Assembly: GCF_964355755.1 (NCBI RefSeq)
Contig: NC_092672.1
Coordinates: 21,386,501 to 21,450,500, forward strand
From: Antedon mediterranea
Taxonomy: Eukaryota > Echinodermata > Crinoidea > Comatulida > Antedonidae
Reading direction: 5' to 3'
Length of the DNA: 64,000 nucleotides
Each line of letters starts with the position of its first letter. Positions within the stretch are counted from its first letter, which is position 1. Shown in pieces: positions 54,801 to 63,548 of the stretch. The position numbers and the translations under genes were made by a program. The notes beneath the pieces were generated by a model. The model made no database searches, had not been told where the DNA came from, and saw nothing but the letters and a program-made list of their open reading frames with translations.

Positions 54801-56096
54801 TGGAAGACCCACCTCAGGAATGTAGTGTTCCAAGTTAAGTAGACATCGGGGAGATTAAGGGGTGAATAGCCTGTGTGACTAATAGGGTTTGGTCCCACCA
54901 TGTTACAACATGACATGACTTCCATGATCTACAATTGACCAAGCATTGTTATTTTTACTGTATTTTATCACTTCTTGATATTGATTTTATTTTTAAAGAA
55001 TATATTTGATTTCTTTGTTATGTAGAAGGATTGAAAATAAATAAAAATAAAATAAAAGCCACTACTATTAGTAAAGCATAGACCTGCTTAAAATTCTCAA
55101 AATGTATTTTGTTGTAGGTATTAATGAATGAATTGGGATTTGATGACTCTCTTCATCACACCTTTACGTCAGAATTACATAACTCCACTCGCTAGGCTCT
55201 TGTATCCAGACTGTGGTGGAGACTTGTTAGACTCTCACAAAGCTTTTGTTGTAAAGTACAAGATTGGAGAAGATTTGGATCTTAACTATCATTATGATAA
55301 TGCAGAGGTCACTCTTAATATATCACTTACAAGTGATTTCACTGAGGGGTCATTGTATTTTGGAGGCATGCGTCATGTAAGTAAAAACAATGCCTGAATA
55401 TATCCGGTTATAAAAAACAAAGCAACGATTTGTATAATTTTGGCACTGAACACCATAATTAAATGGTTTACATTCTATTTTAGGTAATACTTTATGACCA
55501 ATATGATTTTGTTATTATTTCATTTCATTTATCTTTTTATTTCGGAATATCATGGTGACATAATATTTTATCCATAGCAAAAGAGAGAAAAAAAAAATCT
55601 TAATCTAACAGCTCATAGAACATTATGACCTGAATACAATTTTTTAAAGTAAAAATGTATCTATATTGGTGACAATCATATTGTATATATTCTCCCAACC
55701 ACCCTCAGATGCTTGTTTTCAGTACCTGAACTTTTGGCTTTTGTATACCTCTGTTGAATCTACAAGTGACATGGTTGTCTTTTATATAGCAACATAGCAG
55801 GTTTGTTAATTTTGTGTTGTTTTTAACAGCAACAAGGAATAGAAGAACCACGGCGTACTGAATATTGCCACAAGCCAACGTATGGTTTAATTCATCGAGG
55901 ACAACACATGCACGGTGCTCTTCCAATATCAGATGGTGAACGATACAATCTAATTATTTGGATGCGATCTTCCAAAGTAAGGAATAAATTGTGTCCAATG
56001 TGTGATAATAAACCTCAACTTATTAAGACTGTTGGATTTGGAGATGGATTCACTCAACCAGAAAATACAACTGTCGATGTTTGTTGTACTTTATAA
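39878..56096 (+). CDS. OGFOD2: 2-oxoglutarate and Fe(II)-dependent oxygenase domain protein 2
   Basis: Seven exons: 39878-40006, 41534-41590, 41998-42108, 42365-42464, 46097-46221, 55118-55376, 55830-56096, all GT/AG, giving about 349 residues. This matches the vertebrate protein's length as I remember it. Recognisable segments: N-terminal CSCYYTHNIFLP, VERRKSLGQ, KGRPNTMNNYG, LLYPDCGG, LDSHKAFVVKY, the iron site HYDNAE (H-x-D), HRGQHMHGA (second iron His), the 2-oxoglutarate-side basic residue in NLIIWMRSS, and the C-terminal GFGDGF...VDVC. It should be a non-haem iron dioxygenase of the prolyl-hydroxylase-like fold; its substrate is not established to my knowledge. Exon 55118-55376 has one surplus base between DDSL and ITPLRQ, breaking the frame. 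Introns 1, 4 and 5 carry transposons. It is head to head with MYO19. Confidence 0.92.
40111..41174 (-). mobile_element. Non-autonomous DNA transposon, 1.06 kb, copy 2 (inverted)
   Basis: Same family as 22243-23305 but in the opposite orientation. Ends are CAGGCCCGTAGCCAGG and CCTGGCTACGGCCCTG, flanked by TAAAC at 40106-40110 and 41175-41179. The two open frames of copy 1 are retained here on the minus strand (40736-41068 and 40175-40486) with few substitutions and no frameshift by eye. It lies in OGFOD2 intron 1. High similarity of the copies suggests recent mobility. Confidence 0.87.
41655..41905. repeat. 21-bp minisatellite, about 12 copies
   Basis: The unit atacggtacatgtgtagcag plus a is repeated, with acatg/acctg variants, in OGFOD2 intron 2. 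Because 21 is a multiple of three, all three frames stay open on parts of both strands, producing spurious repeat proteins. Confidence 0.93.
42772..44415. mobile_element. Nested DNA element with GTGACC ends and 4-bp duplication
   Basis: GTGACCCGATCTCGCAAAAC at 42772 is the inverted counterpart of the sequence ending at 44415 (one mismatch in the first 23 bases, similarity continuing into TTTGTCGG). It is flanked by AAAT at 42768-42771 and 44416-44419. The centre is non-coding to my eye and contains GC-rich patches and AGGCCTA motifs. Superfamily not identified. Confidence 0.7.
44950..45735 (-). repeat. Tandem duplication with a protein-like segment shared with the 1.06-kb elements
   Basis: About 320 bases (45087-45410) are repeated at 45413-45735 with indels. 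The first copy's minus-strand frame (45308-44964) contains VHQFFNLQVTFCTVGH, which closely resembles [19 protein letters not shown] in the 1.06-kb elements. It also shares an upstream YRxAxVWRxP block. The second copy is shortened. See findings. Confidence 0.7.
46345..46840. mobile_element. Short MITE, about 500 bp
   Basis: GTAGGAAGGAGGGGTTACCG at 46345 is matched in inverted orientation by the sequence ending at 46840. Inside are repeated phrases such as aaggtcaaa and atttcaaaa. No clear target duplication was found. It abuts the target site of the LTR retrotransposon. Confidence 0.6.
46852..47209 (-). repeat. 3' LTR
   Basis: 358 bases with TGTAAC/GTTACA ends. Compared with the 5' LTR it lacks one base near 47011 and has one substitution near 47096 (gactttcc versus gattttcc). 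Confidence 0.93.
47210..47222 (-). other. Polypurine tract of the LTR element
   Basis: Read on the minus strand, GAGCGGGGGAA directly precedes the 3' LTR. This is the position and composition of a plus-strand priming site. Confidence 0.75.
47223..48019 (-). other. Non-coding 3' region of the LTR element
   Basis: About 800 bases between the end of RNase H and the 3' LTR. Only short open frames are present, and I see no envelope, chromodomain or other recognisable product. Confidence 0.6.
48020..49342 (-). CDS. pol: Retrotransposon reverse transcriptase and RNase H
   Basis: 440 residues. The N-terminal part FTDIPGRTDMVKHEV is the usual lead-in to gypsy-class polymerases. The polymerase core follows, with LDLTQGYYQIAL, MPFGMANSPGTVQRLMD and the catalytic YLDDIAIFS (canonical Y-x-DD). 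RNase H follows from about residue 310 with LQCDASNQAIGAVL, MEKECLAILWAI, TDHKAIKWL and the closing NTNADALSRI just before the stop. The frame ends there, with no integrase after it. It is in the same frame as the upstream protease-integrase frame, separated by one TGA. All core residues I can judge are present. Confidence 0.93.
   Translation of the reverse strand: MFTDIPGRTDMVKHEVRTTTDTPIRQKAYRIPYALEDQVKLQIQHMHDNGIIEPSTSPWAAPIVSVPKPDGSLRICTDYRELNKITIIDPYPMPRIDDIIDKVGNAKFITKLDLTQGYYQIALTDEAKLKSAFITPWGQYQYKVMPFGMANSPGTVQRLMDNILRGTECFARAYLDDIAIFSTDWNSHLLHITEVLDRINAAGLTVKPTKCEIAQETVSYLGHVIGNGLVRPSPDKLSALQNCPRPITKTNIRAFLGLANYYRKFIPDFSQIALPLTEATRKSSPNNVNWSEQMETSFRTLKTKLTDSPVLVSPNFDKQFILQCDASNQAIGAVLTQCDDNEHEHPVAYLSKKLTPCEENYGIMEKECLAILWAIRQFHVYLYGRPFIVQTDHKAIKWLDQMKTTNPRLTRWSLTLQPYSFTVQYKKGSHNTNADALSRI
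49346..51312 (-). CDS. pol: Retrotransposon protease and integrase
   Basis: The frame is open from 51312 to a TGA at 49346-49348. An aspartic protease comes first, with EILRDTGCSQSIV (DTG active site) and DLLLGNEV as its C-terminal motif; the first Met (51019) lies after it. Integrase follows with the H2C2 finger (SGHLG...CRTCDICQ), core VEIDILGPL, LSNQGTNFTS and TNGLVEKFNGTMK, then a C-terminal domain with FKVGQKVLILLPDDTSKVKSKWQGPY. The second catalytic Asp of the D,D-35-E triad is Asn here (AAT). The frame starts just after the gag stop in a different phase, with no visible overlap. It ends with a stop in the linker to reverse transcriptase. Confidence 0.9.
51317..52318 (-). CDS. gag: Retrotransposon Gag
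   Basis: 333 residues from ATG at 52318 to TGA at 51317. A proline-rich N-terminus and a short coiled-coil-like stretch (MRMLELELELQRLRMR) precede the capsid. The capsid runs from about residue 75 with CFERIAAQCQISPENWTLHL, then KLTGKAREAY and STREWVGKLDRDMTRWL, which resembles the SCAN fold. A Ser/Pro-rich linker leads to one zinc knuckle CYKCNKPGHISRQC (CX2CX4HX4C). It forms virus-like particles that package the element RNA. Confidence 0.93.
   Translation of the reverse strand: MATPRLTRSQTRTTLISTPGLAPNFESPPSPPPPSQSETAMKMRMLELELELQRLRMRQQPPQDTHSPINKIPKITDKDDIDIYLSCFERIAAQCQISPENWTLHLLPKLTGKAREAYNDMPLQNFTYNDLKDAILLKYHLTAETYRKQFRQTPKPLSMSTREWVGKLDRDMTRWLRSAKVNLQDPKEILDFFVLDQAIQKLPFPLASLIKEREPKTSNEFSRIADTLIEIKGKPWMESISKPNTRPSPRISAPPSTAPSFSSYSPASQGPPQPTSSYSPKPLLSIPFDNYSAPSGTYTTRQYTTQNITCYKCNKPGHISRQCPLNNNPAKDQ
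52389..54138. mobile_element. DNA element nested in the LTR element leader, GTGACC ends
   Basis: GTGACCTGCTCTGGCATAGT at 52389 is the inverted counterpart of the sequence ending at 54138, with about 30 bases and one or two mismatches. The flanks are ATAT at 52385-52388 and 54139-54142. No transposase was recognised in 1.75 kb. The centre is rich in AGGCCTA/CTAGGC motifs (52990-53290). Its ends and 4-bp duplication parallel the element at 42772-44415. Confidence 0.75.
54235..54440. repeat. Three-copy tandem repeat in the LTR element leader
   Basis: About 90-, 80- and 40-base copies begin with gagtgtagattggttactac and contain cactctttacttgtgttg. They lie just downstream of the primer site. Such leader repeats can vary between copies of an element. 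Confidence 0.8.
54531..54548 (-). other. Primer-binding site, tRNA-Leu type
   Basis: Immediately inside the 5' LTR the minus strand reads TGGTGGCAGCGGT. This is complementary to the 3' end ACCGCTGCCACCA that I recall for a leucine tRNA (AAG). Thirteen bases match before diverging into a T run. Confidence 0.75.
54549..54907 (-). repeat. 5' LTR
   Basis: 359 bases, near-identical to 46852-47209. It should contain the element's promoter; no TATA box was picked out with confidence. Confidence 0.93.
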
Positions 56097-56579
56097 TGCA
56101 TAGGTCAACAATTTTACAACTCAAATAATATATTTAAAAGATTCTTCCAATGGACATGTGTCTTTATGACCTCTCTGCGACCTAACTATGTGATATGTGA
56201 CATGTAAAGATGTCAAGAATGTTTGAGCCCCATGTTAAGGCATAAAGATGTAGCAGAGACATGGGTTTGAAACGTTTTTTGTTTGAAAAAGTGTGTCGAC
56301 TGTGAGGTTTAGGAGGAGATAGAATATGGGAAAACATAGTCTCCATTAAAGAGAACTATTATAGTACTGTATATACATTATTATATTATTATAAATATAT
56401 ATTATATAATACAAAAAATAATAAACTTTTATAAAGCGCTATTTACTGATGTTTTACAGCGCTAAAAGACCAACAAGAATTATTGAAAAGGTGAGATTTT
56501 AGAAGTTACTTGATTTACTTAAGAGATTTACATTGACGGGTATGGAGTGGAACCTGGTTCCAAACTAGTGGCGCTTATG

Positions 56580-56820
56580 CAAAAAACTCCTTGAAAATAA
56601 GCTTAATTATTGTTTAATAATTATAAAAAGTAATTAATATATTGTTGATGGAAAATGTTTTAATAAACAAACGAAAATAAAGAACTGATTGTAAAATAGT
56701 TGGAAAAATGTTTTATTAAAACGAAAAAAAGAACTAATTGTAACATATTGTTGGAAATGTTTAATAAACAACAAAACAAAGAACTACTTTAGTTGTTGGA
56801 AAATGATAGAAAGAACATAA
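56580..56820. repeat. Imperfect about 60-bp repeat, three copies
   Basis: Three degenerate copies with gttggaaaaatgttttatta and aagaactaattgtaa lie downstream of the GST stop codon. TTTATT at 56712-56717 (AATAAA on the minus strand) may serve as the GST polyadenylation signal. Confidence 0.55.
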
Positions 56821-56850
56821 ACGGCCATCTCCTGCATAGGCCTATTTAGT

Positions 56851-59800
56851 TCATTGTTGGCAAACTGCTTTCAGTGGTTTATTCAATTCTTCGTAATCTG
56901 GATTCAATTTGTCTTCCACACGTTTCATCCAGTCAGCAATTTCAGACTGGTTCTTCAGTAAACTTTTACCAGATGGACAGGCCAACGGTTGAACAACCTG
57001 AAAGAATTTTAGAAATACTACTGTATTAATATATAAGAAATATTTTAATGGGAACAAATGAAATTTGTTCCTACTAATGCATGCACTAATCATGTAACAT
57101 AAACTCCAAATATTTAGAATTTCATTTTTTTTATCGATATATTGTTTCAGTTTGATGAATAAACAACGCTATGACAAAAATGCATCTTATAAAATCAAAC
57201 AATGTTCCTTCAGAAGGTTGTCCGTTGATGGTTAATGAATAAAGAGCGATAGGATGATTTTGACAATGGGAATGTATCGTATAAAATCAACTAGGCCTAT
57301 AGCTCCCTCAGAAGATTGTCCGTTGATGGTTTATGAATAAAGAGCGATAGCACCATTTGGACAATGGGAATGTACGGTATCGTATGAAATGAACTATAGC
57401 TCCGTCGGAAGGTTGTCCGTTGATGGTTAATGAATAAAGAGCGATAGGAAGATTTTGAAAATGGGAATGTATTGTATAAAATCAACTGTAGCCCCCTCAG
57501 AAGGTTATCCGTTGATGGTTAATGCATAAAGAGCGATAGGATTATTTGGACAATGGGAATGTATCGTATAAAATGAACTATAGCCCCTCAGAAGGTTATC
57601 CGTTGATGGTTAATGAATAAAAGAGCGATAGGATGATTTGGACAATGGGAATGTATCGTATAAAATCAACTATAGCTCCTTCACAAGGTTGTCCGTTGAT
57701 GGTTAATGAATAAAGAGCGATAGGATGATTTGGACAATTGGAATGTATCGTATAAAATGAACTATAGCTCTGTCGGAATGTTGTTCATTGATGGTTAATG
57801 AATAAAGAGCGATAGGATGATTTTGACAATGGGAATGTATCGTATAAAATCAACCATAGCTCCGTCGGAAGGTTATCCGTTGATGGTTATTGAATAAAGA
57901 GCGATAGGATGATTTGGACAATGGAATGTATCGTATAAAATCAACTATAGCTCCGTCGGAAGGTTGTCCGTTGATGGTTAATGAATAAAGAGCGATAGGA
58001 TGATTTTGACAATGGGAATGTCTCGTATAAATTCAACTATAGCTCCTTCACAAGGTTGTCCGTTGATGGTTAATGAATAAAGAGCGATAGGATGATTTGG
58101 ACAATGGGAATGTATCGTATAAAATCAACCATAGCTCCGTCGGAAGGTTGTCCGTTGATGGTTAATGAATAAAGAGCGATAGGATGATTTTGAAAATGGA
58201 AATGTATCGTATAAAATCAACTATAGCTCCTTCAGAAGCGTGTCCGTTGATGGTTAATGAATAAAGAGCGATAGGATGATTTGGAAAATGGGAATGTATC
58301 GTATAAAATCAACTATAGCTCCTTCAGAAGCGTGTCCGTTGATGGTTAATGAATAAAGAGCGATAGGATGACTTGGACAATTGGAATGTATCGTATAAAA
58401 TGAACTATAGCTCTGTCGGAATGTTGTTCATTGATGGTTAATGAATAAAGAGCGATAGGATGATTTTGACAATGGGAATGTATCGTATAAAATCAACCAT
58501 AGCTCCGTCGGAAGGTTATCCGTTGATGGTTAATGAATAAAGAGCGATAGGGTGATTTGGACAATGGGAATGTATCGTATAAAATCAACCATAGCTCCGT
58601 CGGAAGGTTGTCCATTGATGGTTAATGAATAAAGAGCGATAGGATGATTTGGAAAATGGAAATGTATCGTATAAAATCAACTATAGCTCCTTCAGAAGCG
58701 TGTCCGTTGATGGTTAATGAATAAAGAGCGATAGGATGATTTGGACAATTGGAATGTATCGTATAAAATGAACTATAGCTCTGTCGGAATGTTGTTCATT
58801 GATGGTTAATGAATAAAGAGCGATAGGATGATTTTGACAATGGGAATGTATCGTATAAAATCAACCATAGCTCCGTCGGAAGGTTATCCGTTGATGGTTA
58901 ATGAATAAAGAGCGATAGGATGATTTGGACAATGGGAATGTATCGTATAAAATCAACTATAGCTCCTTCAGAAGCGTGTCCGTTGATGGTTAATGAATAA
59001 AGAGCGATAGGATGATTTGGACAATTGGAATGTATCGTATAAAATGAACTATAGCTCCGTCGGAAGGTTGTCCATTGATGGTTAATGAATAAAGAGCGAT
59101 AGGATGATTTGAACAATGGGAATGTATCGTATAAAATCAACTATAGCTCCGTCGGAAGGTTGTCCATTAATGAATAAAGAGCGATAGGATGATTTGGACA
59201 ATGGGAATGTATCGTATAAAATCAACTATAGCTCCGTCGGAAGGTTGTCCATTGATGGTTAATGAATAGCCTAATGAACGATACTTGATTCAGACAGTGG
59301 AATATTTATTTATTTATTTATTTATTTTTCTTTCAGTAGGGTAGCCCTCTCAGTAATAAAATAAAACTGCTCTTCCGAGGGGCCCTACGGCACATTTAAA
59401 CAAAATTTGAAAACAACTTTACAACTAAACTTTAACTAAAACTAAACTTCAATGCATGTTCTCATTATTATTATAACTTTTATACCATATTTAAATATAT
59501 TTCACTGCAACCATCCTAGACCACCGGCAACAATAAATGAATCTTAACAAGTGATTTAAAACGGTTATAATTGTTTTGTTTTCTTCATTTCTTCTTAATA
59601 CATTATGTACAACTATGGAGGAAAATGATCAAAATTTCGAATTAATTATTTTTGTATTGAGGTAACATGCACATTATCTGATTCTGCGCATGCCAAACCA
59701 ATTATTATATTACCCACAACCTAAATTTCTTTTAAATCTAGTGATTACCTCCGAAATAGCAAACAAGTCAGCAACAGATATCTCGTCTCCACACAAGTAC

Positions 59801-59916
59801 CGTTTTCTTTTGAGAAATAACCTATTTATTTTGCCGATGGACTCTTCAGCTTCTTTGACAAACTTGTCGACTGCCTCCTGATGTTTTGGTTTCCCGGTAC
59901 GTTTTGGGACAAATAT
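56851..59916 (-). CDS. GSTT1: Theta-class glutathione S-transferase, last two exons
   Basis: Two exons in phase 0: 59749-59916 (56 codons, after acceptor GTATACAG) and 56851-56997 (48 codons plus TGA, after acceptor TTTCAG). They encode the C-terminal helical domain. RKRYLCGDEISVADLFAISE joins VVQPLACPSGKSLL, then IADWMKRVEDKLNPDYEELN. The GDxISxADLxAIxE signature followed by QP is typical of theta GSTs, which conjugate glutathione to electrophiles in the cytosol. The N-terminal thioredoxin-fold exons are not in the window; they would lie to the right, beyond the LINE and the edge. The paralogue number (theta 1 or 3) is not resolved, so the symbol is approximate. The intron holds a 2-kb minisatellite. 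Confidence 0.82.
57195..59270. repeat. 92-bp minisatellite, about 22 copies, with higher-order structure
   Basis: The unit starts agctccgtcggaaggttgtc and contains gttaatgaataaagagcgat and gtatcgtataaaatcaacta. Variants ccttcagaagcgtg, ctgtcggaatgttgttca and acaattggaatg recur in fixed order roughly every four or five units, showing higher-order duplication. It lies inside the GST intron. Confidence 0.95.
59303..59328. repeat. (TTTA)n microsatellite
   Basis: Six tttat tetranucleotide steps, followed by a 40-base stretch with gggtagccctctcagtaata. Possibly the tail of a reverse-oriented LINE or SINE. Confidence 0.75.
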
Positions 59917-60066
59917 CTGTATACAAATATAACAGTGGTCTTATTTTGACTGGTTGTGTAGGTTTTAAGTTGCTCCCGTATATCATTAATCTAGCCGTCG
60001 TTTGTGTAACAAGCATTTTTTATAGTTGCATGAGTTATGTATGTTTTAAACTTTACTTTTAAATTA

Positions 60067-62990
60067 TTCATTTTCATTTTCATTTTATTGTTCCACATAA
60101 AATATGACAAGACAAAGAAAAAAGAATTTAAAAAACCTGGTTAGTTATTTGTGTATGTGAGGAGACTCAAGTAAGCCAAAAAGGCTTTAAGGCTGAGTTC
60201 CAAAATACATCACATAGTACATGGTAACGTAAAATTTCTTTCTAAAAAAAGGAACAAAAAAGCCAAACAGATTTGATTGAATATGAATAGAAAGAAAAGT
60301 AAGGAATAAATTCACATAGTAACAAACTTATTAACTATCTAAAGAATATTGATGGATTAAGTATTGTTTGCATTTTTTTTAAACGAAAGTAAGGTAGGTA
60401 ATAATTTAATGTTTAAAGTTAAATTATTCCATAAAAATGGTCCGTTAAAAATGAAAGAATTTTTTCTGAGGGCTGTAGTGTACTTTTCATAAATAAAATG
60501 TTTCCGGGTAGATGACCTGGTCTTATATGAATGAAGCTGGCTAAACATTGTAAACAACGAGTTAAAATGAGAAGGGGGTTGGTTATTATTAACACGAAAC
60601 ATAAACACAAGAGTTTGCAGTTTGTTAATATCGAATATGTTTAAAGTGTTTAGCTGATGGAATAATTGCCTTGTATGGGATCTTGGGGGTGTTCCAGTGC
60701 AAATCCTTAGAGCCTTCTTTTGAAGCTTCAAGAGACAGTGAATTTTGGATGTTGATGGAATATTCCAAGGATTAGTCTGCAAAATGTTGTTAGAAATTGA
60801 AGCCCAAGCAATATTACAGTAGGTTAAGTATGGTAAAATGAGAGTGTTGTAAAGCAAAAATAAAATATTGTATGGAAGAATATATTTTAATTTACTTAAA
60901 ACACCAACATTTTTAGACACTGTTTCATTAGTAATTGCAATGTGTTTTTGCCAGTTCAATTTTGAATCAATTTGAACCCCAAGAAATTTTAAATTGTTTT
61001 TAAAAAAACTTTTTTTATTGTTTTTATTATCGATTATAATATCAAAAGGAAAAGTATTATGGTTGTTCTTTAGTGTAAAGTAGATGAAGTTAGTTTGAAC
61101 CACAAAGAAACTCTATCAAGCTCAGAATTAACAGTATTAACAAGAGTGTTTACATTTTTGTGAGAAAAGAAAATATTGCTGTCATCTGCGAATAAAATGA
61201 ATTGGAGTAAATTTGAGACATTTGGGAGATCATTAACATAAATAAGAAAAAGTAAAAGGCCGAGTATAGAGCCTTGAGGTACATCACAGTTAATAGGCAA
61301 AATATGAGATTTAGAAGAATTAACATAGGTAAATTGGTATCTATTTGAAAGGTAAGATTTCAGAAGGTTAAGAGGAAGGCCTCGGACACCATAGTAATAT
61401 AATTTTGATAATAATATATCATGATCAATAGTGTCAAAGGCCTTCGACAAATCAAGAAATATACCAATAGTGTGATTGCCAGTTGCAAGAGAGTTTGTTA
61501 ATTTATCATACATGTGTAGAACAGCAAGGCCGGTCGAATGTGCTGAACGAAAACCATATTGGTTATCATTCAGAATATTATTTTTGTAAAGAAGGAAGAT
61601 AGGCGACTATAAATTAACTTTTCAAGAATGTTTGAAAAGATCGGAAGAAGTGCTATTGGTCTGTAATTTTTAATCACATGTGGATCATCTTTCTTGTAAA
61701 CTGGTACAATTTTTGAGATTTTTAGAGCATTAGGGAAATGTCGAAAAATAAAAGAAATATTAAAAATATGGGTCAGAGGCATTGAAATATAGTGTGAAAT
61801 ATGTTTTATAACATCAGGATGAATATCATCGGATCCTGGGCTTATATTTTTTTAAAGCTCGCTATAATATTAAGGATCTCGATTTCATTGATTGGTTCAA
61901 GAAACATTGAGTTTTTGTTAGGATGACTAAGAAATGATTGAAAGGTACAGTTAGTTGGGTTAATTGATTGTGAAATTCTAGAGCCAATTTCAACATAAAA
62001 ATTGTTGAATTCGTTAGTAATATTTTGTGGATCAGTGATTTTCATGTTGTTGTTTATGATAAAAGACGGAAATCTGCGATTATAATTTTTACCGAGGACC
62101 GAATTAATGGTTTCCCATGTTTTCTTGATATCATTGCCAAAAGTATTAAATTTGTTTCTGAAATAGTTTCTAGATGATACGCGGATTAGATGGGTCAATT
62201 TGTTTCTATAAGTTACATATTTGAGTTTGTCTGAGTTATTGCCAGAATAAACATATTTTTTGTACAGTTTGTTGCGTTTGTTAATTGATTTAATTATACC
62301 ATCTGTGATCCAAGGTTTATTTTGTTTACAAATGTTCATTTTTTTCCTACGTAACGGAAAATGTTTATCATATAAAAACATGAGCTTAGTATGAAATAAA
62401 TTATAAGCTCTGTCTACATCATTAATAGATGTTACTTCAGTCCAATCAGTAGATGACAATTCTGTTAATAAAGAACTCATAGAGTTATCATTAATTGATC
62501 TTTTATATATATACTTAGGTATGTTAGTCGTAAGAGGTTTATCTTTGGATTAAATGCAAAAAAATTGGAAGATGATCTGTTATATCACAAAATAGGATTC
62601 CGGACTTAACACTAGGATTAACGGTGTTTGAGTAAATATGATCAATTAGGGTAGATGAGTTATTTGTTATACGAGTAGGTTTATCTATAATGGGAAACAT
62701 GTTTGCTGAATAAATGTTAGAAAGAAAATCAGATGTTAGTTTATGATCATCAAATTTTAGTAAGTCAATATTTAGGTCTCCACAGACAAAAACATTTTTA
62801 TTTACTTTATTTACCTCATCAAAAAATAAGGATAATTGTTCATTGAAGTGATTTATACTTTTGTCTGGTGGACGGTAAATAACTTAGAAAATAATGTTCT
62901 TTAGCTAGGAATTGATTTCAATACTTATAGCGTCACAATCGTTGATAATGAGCTCTGTTAAATTATCTCTATGATGATATCGGATATCAG
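60067..62990 (-). mobile_element. 5'-truncated LINE of the CR1/L2-Rex type
   Basis: Endonuclease remnants at about 62990-62510 read VIYRPPDKS, VFVCGDLNIDLLKF and DITDHLPIF. A linker and thumb follow, and then reverse transcriptase pieces at 61782-60357. The non-coding 3' region ends in (aaaatg)n near 60067, a short-repeat tail. The 5' end of the endonuclease is missing. It lies upstream of the GST exons in their transcriptional orientation, probably in an intron. Confidence 0.85.
60357..62480 (-). pseudogene. LINE reverse transcriptase, broken
   Basis: The polymerase is split over frames 62480-61842, 61782-61570, 61513-61070 and 61103-60357. Visible motifs: KNYRPIALLPIFSNILEKLI, FLDLSKAFDTIDHDILLSKL, DVPQGSILGLLLFLIYVNDL, the catalytic FADDSNIF, then FLGVQIDSKLNWQKHI. 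Stops and frameshifts between pieces and an in-frame stop in the endonuclease mean this copy is inactive. The APE-type endonuclease plus RT layout fits CR1/L2/Rex clades. Confidence 0.88.
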
Positions 62991-62994
62991 AGAC

Positions 62995-63100
62995 CTCTTC
63001 TTCTAGATATTTTCTCTAGATCTACAAAAGTCGGATATCTTTTTTGATAGATTTGAAAAACTCTGATATCTGGCTTTTCTAGATCTAAAAACTCGGATAT
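62995..63100. repeat. Short repeats of gatatc/agatct
   Basis: The block tctagat, gatatc and aaaactcggatat recurs in both orientations over about 100 bases, forming several small hairpins just beyond the LINE's truncated 5' end. Confidence 0.5.
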
Positions 63101-63104
63101 GACT

Positions 63105-63545
63105 GTAGTTTTTGAGTAACAATATTTCTGAAAAATAATAACGTTTAGGACACTGACTTAGGTTTCGCCTTATTCCAGCCCATTTTCCCTTTAACTACAC
63201 ACAATGTGTTGAGATATATTCTCTGAATCATACTTGGCAATCGTAAACTTGATGATTCTTTACCAAAAATAAACAGCATGTTTACATAGTTTAGCAAATT
63301 CAATCATTAGACTTGCCCAAGTCTGTATTTATTGTCTTTTTATGCTATGTCCAGGCAATCTAACAACAGGATGCCAAAACAAAATACATATGTGCCAAAA
63401 TATTATCTAAATTATTAAGTTGAACCACAGTTTATAGCGTAGACTGAATCATCATGATCTACCATCATAACATTTAGTAAGATAAAGAGAAATCGTGTAT
63501 AATCATAGATCATGATCTATTATGCTATAATAATAATCTATTGAA
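63105..63545. other. No gene recognised
   Basis: AT-rich stretch between the LINE and the 26-bp array. It contains several atcatgatctatta palindromic phrases around 63450-63530 and nothing coding. Confidence 0.5.
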
Positions 63546-63548
63546 AAC

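Larger units (their letters stand above)
46852..54907 (-). mobile_element. Gmr1-like Ty3/gypsy-class LTR retrotransposon, 8.06 kb
   Basis: LTRs at 46852-47209 and 54549-54907 begin and end TGTAAC...GTTACA and differ at about two positions. The flanks ACATG (46847-46851 and 54908-54912) are a 5-bp target duplication. In element orientation (minus strand) the order is leader, gag, protease, integrase, reverse transcriptase, RNase H, then LTR, so integrase precedes polymerase. That order, together with a gag capsid resembling the SCAN fold, fits the Gmr1-like lineage reported from deuterostomes. The element sits in OGFOD2 intron 5 in antisense orientation. A DNA element (52389-54138) is nested in its leader. 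Confidence 0.92.

Noticed and set aside
54689-54925. LTR-encoded 78-codon frame (and its twin at 46946-47203)
   Set aside because: Identical because the LTRs are identical; no protein family and lies in regulatory sequence.
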